This document shows positions 45,927-55,059 of a stretch of 64,000 bases of DNA, piece after piece. The stretch's first letter is position 1, and each line of letters begins with the position of its first letter. Location: contig JAWKVW010000006.1 of the NCBI GenBank assembly GCA_041397845.1, positions 62,001-126,000 on the forward strand, in the 5' to 3' direction. Below the pieces are notes generated by a model, which was not told the origin of the DNA, did not search any database, and saw nothing but the letters and a program-made list of their open reading frames with translations. A program made the position numbers and the translations under genes. Source of the stretch: JAKPQE01 sp041397845. Lineage in GTDB: Bacteria; Pseudomonadota; Alphaproteobacteria; Rhizobiales; JAKPQE01.

Positions 45927-46324
45927 CAGGCGGCTCCCCGATTTGTCTGGAGCATGCTGACGCGATTGCCCTCGGTGTCGGTGAACGAGACATAGGTGCC
46001 GACGCCGGGGATTTCCATCGGCTCGCCGAGAACCGTGCCGCCTGCCCCGGCGACCATCGTCATCGCAGCCTCGATATCGTCGACGGCAATGACAACCGAG
46101 GGGACCTGCGCCGGCCAGTCCGGCTTTACCGGAAAGAAGCCGCCATTGATGGTGCCCGGAACGGTCGAGCGGCCGTTGTCGCTCACCGCCGTCTCGGCGA
46201 GCACGTAACCGGCCATCGCCGTGCCAAGCTGCTGGATCTTCCAGCCGAAGGCCTCGGCGTAGAACGCCGCGACGCGGTCGGCATCGGCATAGGGCATTTC
46301 GAAGTGGACAACCGGCGAGGTCAT
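45926..46324 (-). CDS. VOC family protein (glyoxalase/bleomycin-resistance-like)
   Basis: A 132-residue VOC-fold protein, starting MTSPVVHFEMPYADADRVAA, with FYAEAFGWKIQQLG, NGGFFPVKPDWPAQVPSV, VIAVDDIEAAMTMVAGAGG and a C-terminal TYVSFTDTEGNRVSML. His and Glu residues at VOC metal positions are present (VHFEM, FTDTEGN). Overlaps its neighbours on both sides: ATGA with the upstream VOC gene and TGATG with the downstream one. The substrate is unknown. Confidence 0.86.
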   Translation of the reverse strand: MTSPVVHFEMPYADADRVAAFYAEAFGWKIQQLGTAMAGYVLAETAVSDNGRSTVPGTINGGFFPVKPDWPAQVPSVVIAVDDIEAAMTMVAGAGGTVLGEPMEIPGVGTYVSFTDTEGNRVSMLQTNRGAA

Positions 46325-46737
46325 TGCATCTCTCCCTGCGGTACTGCGTTCGGGTCCATCCAGAAGGGTTCCCAGATATGGCCGTCCGGGTCGGCGAAGG
46401 CGTGGCCGTACATGAAGCCAAGGTCCTGCGGCGCGCGCACGGATGCGCCGCCGTGCTGCAAGGCGGCGGCAACGATGGCATCGACGGCGGCCCGGCTGTC
46501 AAGCTCGATGGCGATGAGCGCCTCGCTCGCGCCTTGCGGACAGATCGCCCGGCCCGGGATGAAGCCGGAGAAGAACCCGCGGGTCAGCAGCATCGCAAAG
46601 GCGGTGCCGCCGATCGGCATTGCGGCGGCGTTTTCATTCGACCATCTTTCGTCAAACGAAAAACCGAGCGCCGCATAGAAGGCACGGGTTCTCGCCAGAT
46701 CAGCGACAGGGAGGTTGATGTAGGTCCTGATGTCCAT
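46321..46737 (-). CDS. VOC family protein
   Basis: A 138-residue VOC-fold protein, starting MDIRTYINLPVADLARTRAF, with FYAALGFSFDERWSNE, GGTAFAMLLTRGFFSGFIPG and a C-terminal GFMYGHAFADPDGHIWEPFW. It resembles the YyaH/lactoylglutathione-lyase-like group. I chose the ATG at 46737; the frame is open to 46779. First of three translationally overlapping VOC genes and divergent from the MarR regulator, which probably controls the set. Confidence 0.87.
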   Translation of the reverse strand: MDIRTYINLPVADLARTRAFYAALGFSFDERWSNENAAAMPIGGTAFAMLLTRGFFSGFIPGRAICPQGASEALIAIELDSRAAVDAIVAAALQHGGASVRAPQDLGFMYGHAFADPDGHIWEPFWMDPNAVPQGEMQ

Positions 46738-46805
46738 CCGCTTCAGTCCTCCGCCTGCCATGGGCCCCTGCGACAACATGGCCGCAAGGCTAGATTGACC
46801 ACTAG

Positions 46806-46817
46806 GTTGATGTCAAC
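46806..46817. promoter_or_regulatory. Candidate MarR operator
   Basis: GTTGA-TG-TCAAC, a 12-bp interrupted palindrome, lies in the 91-bp gap between the divergent VOC operon and the MarR gene, 11 bases before the regulator's start. A second TTGACC...GGTTGA-like pair lies just upstream. Size and placement suit MarR-family binding and autoregulation. Confidence 0.45.
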
Positions 46818-46828
46818 ATAATAAGATC

Positions 46829-47275
46829 ATGGCGACGGATTCCCTCCTTCCCTACGCGACGACCCTCGAGGTCAAGGACCGGTGCCTCTGCCTGCATCTG
46901 CAGCGCGCGGCGCGGGTTGTCGCCCGGCGTTTCGACGAGGCGTTCCGGCCGTTCGGGCTGACCAACGGGCAGTTCTCGATGATGATGGCGCTCAACCGGC
47001 CGGAGCCGCCGCGAATCCGCGATCTGGCACCGTTTCTCGCCATGGACCGGACGACCCTGACGGCGGCGCTGAAGCCGCTGGAGCGGCGCGGCCTCGTCAA
47101 GGTGACGGCGGATGCGGCGGACCGCCGGGCCAAGCGGCTCGGACTGACCGATGCCGGACGGGCGCTGCTGGCAGAAGCCGTGCCGGTCTGGCGCGCGACC
47201 CATGACGCACTCGATACGCTCCTGCCGGAGGGCGAGCCGGAGCGGCTGCGCGGCGACCTCAACGATCTCGGCTAA
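46829..47275 (+). CDS. MarR-family transcriptional regulator
   Basis: A 148-residue winged-helix regulator. The dimerisation helices (LCLHLQRAARVVARRFDEAF) are followed by FGLTNGQFSMMMALN, the recognition helix region LAPFLAMDRTTLTAALKPLERRGLV, and the wing with ADRRAKRLGLTDAGRALL, which carries the conserved DxR. Divergent from three VOC genes; the usual model is a ligand-released repressor of the divergent operon. The start is the ATG at 46829. The ribosome binding site is weak. Confidence 0.92.
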   Translation: MATDSLLPYATTLEVKDRCLCLHLQRAARVVARRFDEAFRPFGLTNGQFSMMMALNRPEPPRIRDLAPFLAMDRTTLTAALKPLERRGLVKVTADAADRRAKRLGLTDAGRALLAEAVPVWRATHDALDTLLPEGEPERLRGDLNDLG

Positions 47276-47302
47276 CAGCCGCCTTCCCGCGAAAACCCCG
47301 CG

Positions 47303-47333
47303 CCAAAAGACAAAGGCGCCCACGAGGGACGCC
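47303..47333 (-). terminator. Rho-independent terminator of the MCP-PilZ gene
   Basis: On the minus strand GGCGTCCC-TCGT-GGGCGCC forms a 7-bp stem with one bulged T, directly followed by TTTGTCTTTT. It lies about 60 bp after the chemoreceptor stop codon. Confidence 0.75.
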
Positions 47334-47390
47334 TTCGCCAAAACCGAAAACTGCAGATCGTTGCCGGCAGTGCGCTGCCGTCCCGCCCTG

Positions 47391-49806
47391 TCAGGCGGCG
47401 AGCAACTCTTCGACCGAGCCGAGCCGCAGCTCGAAGCGGACGCCGATATCGTCGTTGCCGACGCGCATTACCGTGCTCTCGAGCGCACGGCCGGTTACGA
47501 GCTCGATGGCGATGCGATCGCCGACCGAAACGCCCGGCACGCGGGCGATGCGGGCGCCCTCGACGCTGGCATCGAGCACCTGGGTGGCCTCGCGGCCACC
47601 GTGCACATTGATGACCGCGACCTCGTTCATCTGCCGGCGCATGCTGGCGCGGCGGTCGGCCACCTCGCTGTTGACGTCGGCAAGGAACTGCTCGATCTCG
47701 CCGGAGAGCTCCCGGGCAAGACTGGAGAGTGCAACGGTCGCCTGATCGACGGCCTCGGCTTCCCGGGCGGTCATGTCGATGGAACCGCTGACCGAGGTAA
47801 CATTGCGGGCGACGTCGTCGGTGCCATCCGAGGCAAAGCGCACGGACTGGGCGATTTCCTGGGTCGCGGCCTGCTGCTCCTCGACAGCGCCGGCAATGGC
47901 CGTCGTCAGTTCGCGGATCAGCGTGACGCTCTGGTTGATGCTGCCGATGGCACTGACGGCGCCACGGGTCGAATCCTGGATGCCGGTGATCTGGCTGGCG
48001 ATGTCCTCGGTCGCCTTGGCGGTCTGGTTGGCCAGCGTCTTGACCTCGGAGGCGACGACGGCAAAGCCCTTGCCCATCTCGCCGGCGCGGGCGGCCTCGA
48101 TGGTGGCATTGAGGGCGAGCAGATTTGTCTGCTCGGCGATATCGCGGATGAGCTTGATGACCGCGCCGATCTTGTCGGCCGCCTCGGAAAGGGCGCCGAC
48201 CTGCCGGTCTGTATGGGAGGCGGTTTCGGACGCGTCATTGACGACGCCGTTCGCCTTGGTGGTCTGTTCGGCGATCTCGCGGATCGAGGCAGTCAGTTCC
48301 TCGGTCGCGGCGGCGACGGTCTGGACGTTGCGCGAGGCGCCGGACGAGGCGTCGCCGGCGGCGGCGGCATCGCCGGAGGCGGCACGGGCGACCGTGTTGA
48401 GGCGACCGGCCGAGGCGCGCATCGTCTCGACCTCGGCGGCGAAGGCAGCAAGGGTCTTGGCGACCGCCTGGCGGAAGCCGCCGATCATGTTCTCGACATA
48501 GGCCTGGCGGTGGCGTTCGCGGTCGCGTTCGGACTGGGCCTTCTGCTCAAGCTGGCGCCGCTCGACGGCGTTCTCGCGGAAGATTTCAAGCGCCTTTGCC
48601 ATGTCGCCGATCTCGTCCCGACGACGGGCATCGCTGAGGTCGACGTCGATCTTGCCACGGGCAAGGTCGGTCATGGTCGAGACCATGCGGGCGATCGGTC
48701 CGGAGATGCCACGGGCGAGGAAGATGCCGCCGGCGACAGCGCCGAGAAGCAGGACGACGGCGGCGAGCAGCATGGCATCGCGCATCTCGACCAGCGGTTC
48801 GGCGGTCTCGTCGGCGGACTCGACCGCAATAATCGCCCAGGTCGTGCCGTTGAAGGTCATCGGCACGGACACCTCGATCATCCCGGTCGCGCGATAGTCC
48901 TCGCTGAAGCCCGTGCCGGGCTTGCCGGCAAGGGCGGCCTCGACCACGGGTCCGGCGACGCGCGTCGCCAGGATGTCGTCGACCTCGGTGAAGCGCGAAT
49001 TGTTGCGCATCAGGCCGTCGCTGCCGACAATCAGCGTCTCGCCGGTTTTGCCAAGGCCCTGGGTGCCGTTCATGACGGCGTTGATGCGATCGATCGGCAT
49101 CTGGAAGGCGAGCACGCCGACCGTCCTGCCATTCTCGACCACGGGCGTCGCAATGAACGAGGCCGGGACGCCATGGCTCGGCTCATAGGCCTTGAAGTCG
49201 GCAAAGACGAGTTCGCCGGGCCTGGCGGCAAGCGCCGCGCGATAGACCTTGCCGAGATCGGTCTCGCTCCACTCGCCACCCTTGCTGGCGAAGTTGGTCG
49301 AGAAGTCCTCTTCCTTGAAAACCGTGTAGACGAGGTCGCCATCGGTATTGAACAGGAAGATGTCGTAATAGCCGCGCTCGGTCAGGAAGGTGCGGTACCA
49401 GGGATGGTAGCGGCCATGAACGGCATCGTAGCCTGTGTCGCCGGGCCCCTTGTCGAGCAGGTGCTTTTCGCCGAGCGGATTGGGGTTGTTCCTGATGTAG
49501 GTCGTCTTCAACGCAGCCGACGGGATCGCTGCCGAGCGCCTTGTAGGCGGCACCGAAATCGGCCAGCGCCGTGGCGGTCATCGGCAGGACGGCGACAGTG
49601 CGCATATCCTGCTCGATGGATGTCAGATAGCTGCCAAGCTGTTCCTTGCGGTCCTCGACGAGAGCGGCGAGCTTCTCCTCGGTGAGCCTTTCCATTTCGA
49701 CAGATGCCGTGAAATAGCTGGAAAAGCCGATGCCCGCGCCGATCAAGACGGCAAATCCGACGATGGCTGCAGGGATCTTCTGCTTTATTTTCAAATTCGC
49801 GAACAT
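47391..49806 (-). CDS. Methyl-accepting chemotaxis protein with C-terminal PilZ domain, frameshifted
   Basis: A chemoreceptor with TM1 at residues about 10-32 (IPAAIVGFAVLIGAGIGFSSYF), then a periplasmic Cache-type domain (YHPWYRTFLTERGYYDIFLF, GVLAFQMPIDRINAVM). TM2 is MLLAAVVLLLGAVAGGIFLA, followed by HAMP (ISGPIARMVSTMTDLARGKI) and the signalling domain with the tip DIAEQTNLLALNATIEAARA. The last 90 residues look like a PilZ c-di-GMP-binding domain (RRASMRRQMNEVAV, VLDASVEGARI with DxSxxG, GVRFEL). One frameshift near 49520-49530, between AAYKALGSDPV and LKTTYIRNNPNP, breaks the start of the periplasmic domain. MCP-PilZ fusions are known, for example Azospirillum Tlp1. Confidence 0.85.
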
Positions 49807-50240
49807 TCAGGCTCCCAAAACATCCCCCGCAGGCTCACTATCCTGCCAGCGTGAAGATATTTTCGACCTGACGGCGTATAATTGCGGTTAATACCTTGGT
49901 GCCGAGACGCCTTATGCTGGACAAATACCAGTCAATCCATGACCAATAAATAGGCAAATACATACCGGCGGATGTAAGCCGGGAGACGCGCTCCTGTTGC
50001 GAGCTGGTCGCATTCATGAGTTTTGCCGTGGTCAATCGGCCGCCGCAGGCGCCTTGGCAAGGCACGGCCCTCGTCAGGCGGGGCGGCGCCCCCACATTCG
50101 GCGAAACGCCGCTTTGCCGGGGCTTTGTGCATATCTTATTGTGAGGCGGCCCATTTTGTGCCCGATTCGCGTGTTCAGAGCCTCTTGCCGGTGCTTCAAT
50201 TGCCCGCCGGGAACGGTTCCCGCGACCAGGAGATCGATCG
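49807..50240. other. Intergenic region between the MCP-PilZ gene and chvI
   Basis: About 430 bp between divergent genes, with a somewhat AT-richer stretch at 49855-49970 (GCGTATAATTGCGGTTAATA). I see no certain promoter. GGAG lies 11 to 12 bases before the chvI start. The minus-strand open frame across this region (to 50278) reads unlike a protein and was not called. Confidence 0.4.
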
Positions 50241-50954
50241 ATGCCGACCATTGCGCTTGTCGACGACGACCGTAACATTCTTGCTTCCGTCTCGATCGCG
50301 CTCGAGGCCGAGGGCTATCGGGTGCAGACCTACACGGACGGCGTCTCGGCGCTCGACGGCCTCAAGGCCGATCCGCCGGATCTGGCGATCTTCGACATCA
50401 AGATGCCGCGCATGGACGGCATGGAGCTGCTGCGCCGGCTCCGGCAGAAATCGGAGCTGCCGGTCATTTTCCTCACCTCCAAGGACGAGGAGATCGACGA
50501 GCTGTTCGGCCTGAAGATGGGCGCCGACGACTTCATCCGGAAGCCGTTCTCGCAGCGCCTGCTCGTCGAGCGCGTCCGGGCGGTGCTGCGCCGGGCGCAG
50601 AACCGGGAAGCGGCGGCGGCCTCGCCGGCCGCGGCGCGCTCAGCCGATGCCAAGGTGCTCGAGCGCGGCGAACTGCGGATGGACGAAGAGCGGCACAACT
50701 GCACCTGGAACGGCCATCCGGTGACGCTGACCGTGACCGAATTCCTGATCCTGCAGTCCCTCGCCCAGCGCCCGGGCGTCGTGAAGAGCCGCAACGCGCT
50801 GATGGACGCGGCCTATGACGATCAGGTCTATGTCGACGACCGCACCATCGACAGCCACATCAAGCGGCTGCGCAAGAAGTTCAAGGCGGTCGACGGCTCG
50901 TTCGACATGATCGAAACGCTCTACGGCGTCGGCTACCGCTTCAAGGAGGCCTGA
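50241..50954 (+). CDS. chvI: Two-component response regulator ChvI
   Basis: OmpR/PhoB-type regulator of 237 residues. The receiver domain has the acidic pair in ALVDDDRN (about residues 5-12), the phospho-accepting Asp in LAIFDIKMPRMDGMELL (about 53), the LTSKDEEIDELFGLKMGADD segment and the KPFS Lys. The winged-helix domain ends TLYGVGYRFKEA. The VTEFLILQSLAQRPGVVKSRNALM segment is typical of rhizobial ChvI. With ChvG it controls envelope, exopolysaccharide and acid responses in Rhizobiales. It is 13 bp upstream of chvG. Confidence 0.95.
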   Translation: MPTIALVDDDRNILASVSIALEAEGYRVQTYTDGVSALDGLKADPPDLAIFDIKMPRMDGMELLRRLRQKSELPVIFLTSKDEEIDELFGLKMGADDFIRKPFSQRLLVERVRAVLRRAQNREAAAASPAAARSADAKVLERGELRMDEERHNCTWNGHPVTLTVTEFLILQSLAQRPGVVKSRNALMDAAYDDQVYVDDRTIDSHIKRLRKKFKAVDGSFDMIETLYGVGYRFKEA

Positions 50955-50967
50955 GGGCCGGGACGCC

Positions 50968-52752
50968 GTGGCGGCACAGAAACGCCCCAGTGACGCGGAA
51001 CGCAGCCGGACGCTGAAGCGCCGGTGGGGCCTTCGCATGCTCCGGCGCACGAGCCGCGGCCTTGGCGTCTACATCTTTTCCAGCCTGTCGCGGCGGATCA
51101 TCGTCCTCAATCTCGCCGCCCTCATCGTCCTCGTTTCGGGCATTCTCTATCTCAACCAGTTCCGCGCCGGCCTCACCGATGCGCGGGTGCAGAGCCTGCT
51201 CACCCAGGGCGAGATCATTGCCGGGGCGATCGCCGCCTCGGCGACGGTGGAGACCGACACGATCACCATCGACCCGGAACGGCTTCTCGAGCTGCAGGCC
51301 GGGCAGAGCATCGCTCCCTATGAGGAGACGCTGCAGTCGCTCGAGTTTCCGATCAATCCGGAGCGTGTGGCGCCGATCCTCCGGCGGCTGATTTCGCCGA
51401 CGAAAACACGGGCCCGACTGTATGACCGGGACGGCGTGCTGCTGCTCGATTCGCGGCATCTCTATTCGCGCGGCCAGATCCTGCGCTTCGAACTGCCACC
51501 GCCGGACAGCCCGGGACCGACCATTCTCGAGCGCGCCATCCAGGGCGTGAAGCTGTGGCTGCGGCGCGGCGAGATGCCGATTTACGAGGAACTCGGCGGG
51601 GCCAACGGCAAGGGCTATCCGGAGGTTGCCCGGGCGCTCGGCGGGGCGCCGGGCTCGGTCGTGCGGGTGAACGACAAGGGCGAGCTCATCGTCTCGGTAG
51701 CCGTGCCGATCCAGCGCTTCCGGGCGGTGGTCGGCTCGTTGCTGCTGTCGACCCAGGGCGGCGACATCGACGCCATCATCACTGCCGAGCGGCTGGCGAT
51801 CGTCCGGGTGGCGCTGGTCGCGGCGGCGGTCACGACAGTCCTTTCGATGCTGCTCGCCAGCACCATCGCCGGGCCGGTGCGGCGGCTTGCGGCGGCGGCC
51901 GAGCGGGTGCGCCGCTCGATCAAGGCGCGCGAGGAAATCCCCGACTTTTCCGGCCGCACCGACGAGATCGGCCACCTTTCCCGGGCGCTGCGCGACATGA
52001 CGACGGCGCTTTACAGCCGGATCGACGCCATCGAGAGCTTTGCCGCCGACGTCGCGCACGAACTGAAGAACCCGCTGACCTCGCTGCGCAGCGCGGTCGA
52101 GACGCTGCCGCTGGCCAGGACCGAAGTGTCGAAGGAGCGGCTGATGGGCATCATCCAGCACGATGTGCGCCGCCTCGACCGGCTGATCTCGGACATTTCC
52201 GACGCCTCGCGGCTCGATGCGGAGCTTGCCCGCGAGGACGCGGCCAGGATCGACCTCGTCCGCCTGCTGGAATCGGTGACGGCCATTGCCCGCGACGTGG
52301 GCCGGGGCGATGGACCGGCGATCACGCTCGAGATCGATCCGGAGGCGAAGCGGCCGCTGACGGTGATGGGTCACGACAGTCGTCTCGGCCAGGTGATCAA
52401 CAACCTCATCGACAACGCCCGCTCGTTCTCGCCGCCGGACGGCACGGTGCGCGTCAAGGCACGGCGCGACGAGGGCGACATCGAGATCGCGGTCGAGGAT
52501 GACGGACCGGGCATGCGCGACGACGTGCTCGAGCGGGTCTTCGAGCGCTTCTACACCGACCGGCCCGAGCAGGACGGTTTCGGCAACAATTCCGGGCTCG
52601 GGCTCTCGATCTCCAAGCAGATCGTCGAGGCGCATGGCGGCACCATCCATGCCGAGAACCGGATCGCCGACATTGCCGACGCCGCGGCCGAGCCGGACGC
52701 ACCGGTGAAAGTGCTCGGCGCCCGATTCGTCGTCAGGCTGCCGGCCGGATGA
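50968..52752 (+). CDS. chvG: Sensor histidine kinase ChvG
   Basis: A 594-residue membrane kinase starting at GTG. The basic cytoplasmic N-terminus is followed by TM1 (IIVLNLAALIVLVSGILYL). A periplasmic ChvG sensor domain spans about residues 68-265, then TM2 (VALVAAAVTTVLSMLLAS) and HAMP (TIAGPVRRLAAAAERVRRSI). HisKA carries the H-box FAADVAHELKNPLTSLRSAVE. The HATPase domain has NNLIDNARSF (N box), DDGPGM (G1) and GLGLSISKQIVEAHGG (G2). It overlaps hprK by 4 bp (ATGA). Confidence 0.95.
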   Translation: MAAQKRPSDAERSRTLKRRWGLRMLRRTSRGLGVYIFSSLSRRIIVLNLAALIVLVSGILYLNQFRAGLTDARVQSLLTQGEIIAGAIAASATVETDTITIDPERLLELQAGQSIAPYEETLQSLEFPINPERVAPILRRLISPTKTRARLYDRDGVLLLDSRHLYSRGQILRFELPPPDSPGPTILERAIQGVKLWLRRGEMPIYEELGGANGKGYPEVARALGGAPGSVVRVNDKGELIVSVAVPIQRFRAVVGSLLLSTQGGDIDAIITAERLAIVRVALVAAAVTTVLSMLLASTIAGPVRRLAAAAERVRRSIKAREEIPDFSGRTDEIGHLSRALRDMTTALYSRIDAIESFAADVAHELKNPLTSLRSAVETLPLARTEVSKERLMGIIQHDVRRLDRLISDISDASRLDAELAREDAARIDLVRLLESVTAIARDVGRGDGPAITLEIDPEAKRPLTVMGHDSRLGQVINNLIDNARSFSPPDGTVRVKARRDEGDIEIAVEDDGPGMRDDVLERVFERFYTDRPEQDGFGNNSGLGLSISKQIVEAHGGTIHAENRIADIADAAAEPDAPVKVLGARFVVRLPAG

Positions 52753-53219
52753 GCGCGGCCGGCACGCTCGTTCACGGCACGGCGGTGCTCGTCGGGCCCG
52801 TGGCGGTGCTGATCCGCGGCGCCTCGGGCAGCGGCAAGTCGACGCTGGCGCTCCGCCTTCTGGAGCGGGCGGAAGGTGCCGGCCGGTTCGCCCGGCTCGT
52901 CGCCGACGATCAGGTGTTCATCCGCCGGGAGGGCGAGGCGCTGATCGGGCGGGCACCGGAGACGACGCTCGGGCTCATCGAGCTGCGCGGCCGCGGCATC
53001 CTCGAACTTCGGCCTGAATCGCCGGCCCGGATCGGCCTCATCGTCGACCTTTTGCCGGGAAAAGACTGCCCCCGGATGCCCGCTCCCGAGGATGAGACGG
53101 TCGAACTGCTCGGACTGACGTTGCCGCGCCAGATCGTCATGATCGGCGCGCCAGATGCGGCCCTCATCATCGAAAGCGCTCTTTTTCAGCGCCCGCTTCA
53201 GCCGCTGTCGGCCACATAG
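52749..53219 (+). CDS. hprK: HPr kinase/phosphorylase, short alphaproteobacterial type
   Basis: Phosphorylates HPr on the regulatory Ser in the nitrogen/carbon PTS of Rhizobiales. At 156 residues it has only the catalytic domain, as usual in this group: P-loop GASGSGKSTLALRLL (about residues 23-37), LVADDQVFIRRE, ELRGRGILELRP, and IGLIVDLLPGKDCPRMP with the C-terminal HprK signature region. ATGA overlap with chvG implies co-translation. EIIA-Man and HPr genes follow. Confidence 0.92.
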   Translation: MSAAGTLVHGTAVLVGPVAVLIRGASGSGKSTLALRLLERAEGAGRFARLVADDQVFIRREGEALIGRAPETTLGLIELRGRGILELRPESPARIGLIVDLLPGKDCPRMPAPEDETVELLGLTLPRQIVMIGAPDAALIIESALFQRPLQPLSAT

Positions 53220-53325
53220 AACGAATTCAGGCTTGCAAGCGGCGCCGGACGCCACAAAGATGGTGTCCCCGTCGAAGGACCGGTCGACATTGCGGCCGGC
53301 AGGTGCGTCTCAAGCGGAAGCAAAC

Positions 53326-53727
53326 ATGATCGGACTGGTTCTCGTCACCCACGGCAACCTTGCCCATGAGTTTCGTGCGGCACTGGAACACGTCGTCGGA
53401 CCGCAGGATCAGATCGAGACCGTCTGCATCGGCCCGGAAGACGACATGGAGCAGCGCCGGCAGGACATCGTCGAGGCGATCGGCAAGGCCGACAGCGGCG
53501 GCGGCGTCGTTCTGCTCACCGACATGTTCGGCGGCACACCCTCGAACCTTGCCATCTCGGTGATGGAAGCGGGCCGGGTCGAGGTCGTCGCCGGGGTAAA
53601 CCTGCCGATGCTCATCAAGCTGGCATCGCTGCGCGGCGAGGCAAGCCTCGACAAGGCGGCGGCGGCGGCCTGCGAGGCCGGCCGCAAGTACATCTCGGTT
53701 GCGAGCCAGGTGCTTTCCGGCAAATGA
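53326..53727 (+). CDS. PTS system EIIA component, mannose family
   Basis: A 133-residue EIIA-Man domain, starting MIGLVLVTHGNLAHEFRAAL with the phosphorylated His at residue 9. It has VVLLTDMFGGTPSNLAIS and the conserved VEVVAGVNLPMLIKLASLR. In Rhizobiales this stand-alone EIIA, with HprK and HPr, is regulatory and not tied to a sugar permease; there is no EIIB/C here. The 106-bp gap from hprK has no recognisable promoter. GGAAG precedes the ATG, and the stop overlaps ptsH (ATGA). Confidence 0.92.
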   Translation: MIGLVLVTHGNLAHEFRAALEHVVGPQDQIETVCIGPEDDMEQRRQDIVEAIGKADSGGGVVLLTDMFGGTPSNLAISVMEAGRVEVVAGVNLPMLIKLASLRGEASLDKAAAAACEAGRKYISVASQVLSGK

Positions 53728-54023
53728 CGCAGGAAACGCCCGAGCCGACCGAGCCGCTGTCGTGCGAGCTTTTCATTCCCAACAAGCGGGGCCTGCACGC
53801 GCGGGCCTCGGCGAAGTTCGTCCAGTGCGTCGAGAAGTTCGATGCCGAGGTGCGCGTCTCCAAGGATTTTCACACCGTCGGCGGCACCTCGATCATGGGA
53901 CTGATGATGCTGGCGGCCGGCGTCGGCTCGACCATCCATGTCGAGGCAAGCGGGCCGGAGGCCGAGGCCGTCATGGCGGCGCTGACGGCGCTCGTCACGT
54001 CCGGCTTCGGCGAGGCCGAATAG
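53724..54023 (+). CDS. ptsH: Phosphocarrier protein HPr
   Basis: PTS phosphocarrier of 99 residues. The active His is in NKRGLHARASAKFVQ (about residue 25). The regulatory Ser region is VGGTSIMGLMMLAAGVG (about residue 56), the target of HprK encoded just upstream. An N-terminal extension of about 10 residues (MTQETPEPTEP) is common in alphaproteobacteria. Last gene of chvI-chvG-hprK-EIIA-ptsH; recR is convergent, with only 16 bp between the stops. Confidence 0.95.
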   Translation: MTQETPEPTEPLSCELFIPNKRGLHARASAKFVQCVEKFDAEVRVSKDFHTVGGTSIMGLMMLAAGVGSTIHVEASGPEAEAVMAALTALVTSGFGEAE

Positions 54024-54039
54024 TCATTTCAGGAGTTGA

Positions 54040-54645
54040 TCAGAACGGCGTGCGGCTGCGCATCGCGGCAGCGAGCGTGCCGTCGTCGAGATAGTCGAGC
54101 TCGCCACCGACCGGCACGCCATGGGCCAGGCGCGAAACGCGGACGTCGACGCCCTCGAGCTGGTCGGTGATGTAGTGCGCCGTCGTCTGGCCCTCGACCG
54201 TGGCGTTGACGGCGAGCACGATCTCGCGCACCGCCGGATCGGCGGCCCGGTCGACGAGCCCGCCGATATTGAGATCGCCCGGGCCGATGCCGTCGAGCGG
54301 CGACAGCGTGCCGCCGAGCACGTGATAGCGGGCCGATATGGCGTGGGCGCGCTCGAGCGCCCAGAGATCGGACACGTCCTCGACGACGACGATGACCGAG
54401 GGATCGCGCGCCGGGTCGGTGCAGATGGCGCAGGGGTCTGTCGTGTCGACGTTGCCGCAGGCCGAGCAGACCGTCACCGCCTCGAGGGCGGCGCGCATCG
54501 CCTCGGCGAGCGGGGCCAGAAGCTGCTCCTTCTTCTTGATGAGATGGAGCGTGGCGCGGCGGGCCGAGCGGGGGCCGAGCCCCGGCAGGCGCGCCAGAAG
54601 CTGGATCAGCCTTTCGATCTCTGGACCCGCGATGCGGCCGGCCAT
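54040..54645 (-). CDS. recR: Recombination protein RecR
   Basis: RecFOR-pathway repair protein, 201 residues. The N-terminal HhH is LARLPGLGPRSARRATLHLI, the C4 zinc finger is CSACGNVDTTDPCAICTD (about residues 56-73) and the Toprim motif is VIVVVEDVSDLWALE. A C-terminal GGELDYLDDGTLAAAMRSR follows. It is 16 bp downstream of ybaB, in the common dnaX-ybaB-recR order. Confidence 0.97.
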   Translation of the reverse strand: MAGRIAGPEIERLIQLLARLPGLGPRSARRATLHLIKKKEQLLAPLAEAMRAALEAVTVCSACGNVDTTDPCAICTDPARDPSVIVVVEDVSDLWALERAHAISARYHVLGGTLSPLDGIGPGDLNIGGLVDRAADPAVREIVLAVNATVEGQTTAHYITDQLEGVDVRVSRLAHGVPVGGELDYLDDGTLAAAMRSRTPF

Positions 54646-54661
54646 TCCGGTTCGTCCCCGA

Positions 54662-54991
54662 TCAGAACGGCAGCTTCATGCCGGCGGGAAGCTGCAGGCC
54701 ACCGGTCAGGTCGCGCATGCGGTCGGCCAGCACGGTCTCGGCCTTCTGGCGGGCATCGGCCTGGGCGGCGACGATCAGGTCCTCAAGGATCTCGACTTCC
54801 TCGGGCTTCATCAGGCTCGGGTCTATACGCACGGTCTTCAGCTCGTTCTTGCCGTTCAGGACGACGGTGACGAGACCGCCGCCGGCCTTGCCCTCGATCT
54901 CGAGGGATTCGACCTCTTCATTGAGCTTGGCCATGCGGCCCTGCAGTTCCTGGGCCTGCTTCAGCATCTTGCCGAAATCGCGCATCCTCAT
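54662..54991 (-). CDS. ybaB: YbaB/EbfC family nucleoid-associated protein
   Basis: A small DNA-binding dimer of 109 residues. The N-terminal helix is FGKMLKQAQELQGRMAKLNEE, with EIEGKAGGGLVTVVLNGKNEL, DPSLMKPEEVEILEDLIVAA and a C-terminal RDLTGGLQLPAGM. This is the standard family pattern. It lies 68 bp after dnaX and 16 bp before recR. Confidence 0.96.
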   Translation of the reverse strand: MRMRDFGKMLKQAQELQGRMAKLNEEVESLEIEGKAGGGLVTVVLNGKNELKTVRIDPSLMKPEEVEILEDLIVAAQADARQKAETVLADRMRDLTGGLQLPAGMKLPF

Positions 54992-55059
54992 TCACCTCAC
55001 TGCAATTTCCGGCGGGCGCGCAGCCCTGGCGGCACCCGTTCCGGCCGGTTTCGTTCCTG

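Noticed and set aside
49183..49553. Two separate overlapping chemoreceptor genes at 47.4-49.8 kb
   Set aside because: The N-terminal part (49806 down) supplies TM1 and the second frame supplies the rest of the Cache domain without a membrane helix or start. Together they make one protein interrupted by one shift.
49838..50278. A 146-codon minus-strand open frame upstream of the MCP-PilZ gene
   Set aside because: It has no family resemblance, mixed composition and overlap with the chvI start. It is more likely promoter DNA for two divergent genes.
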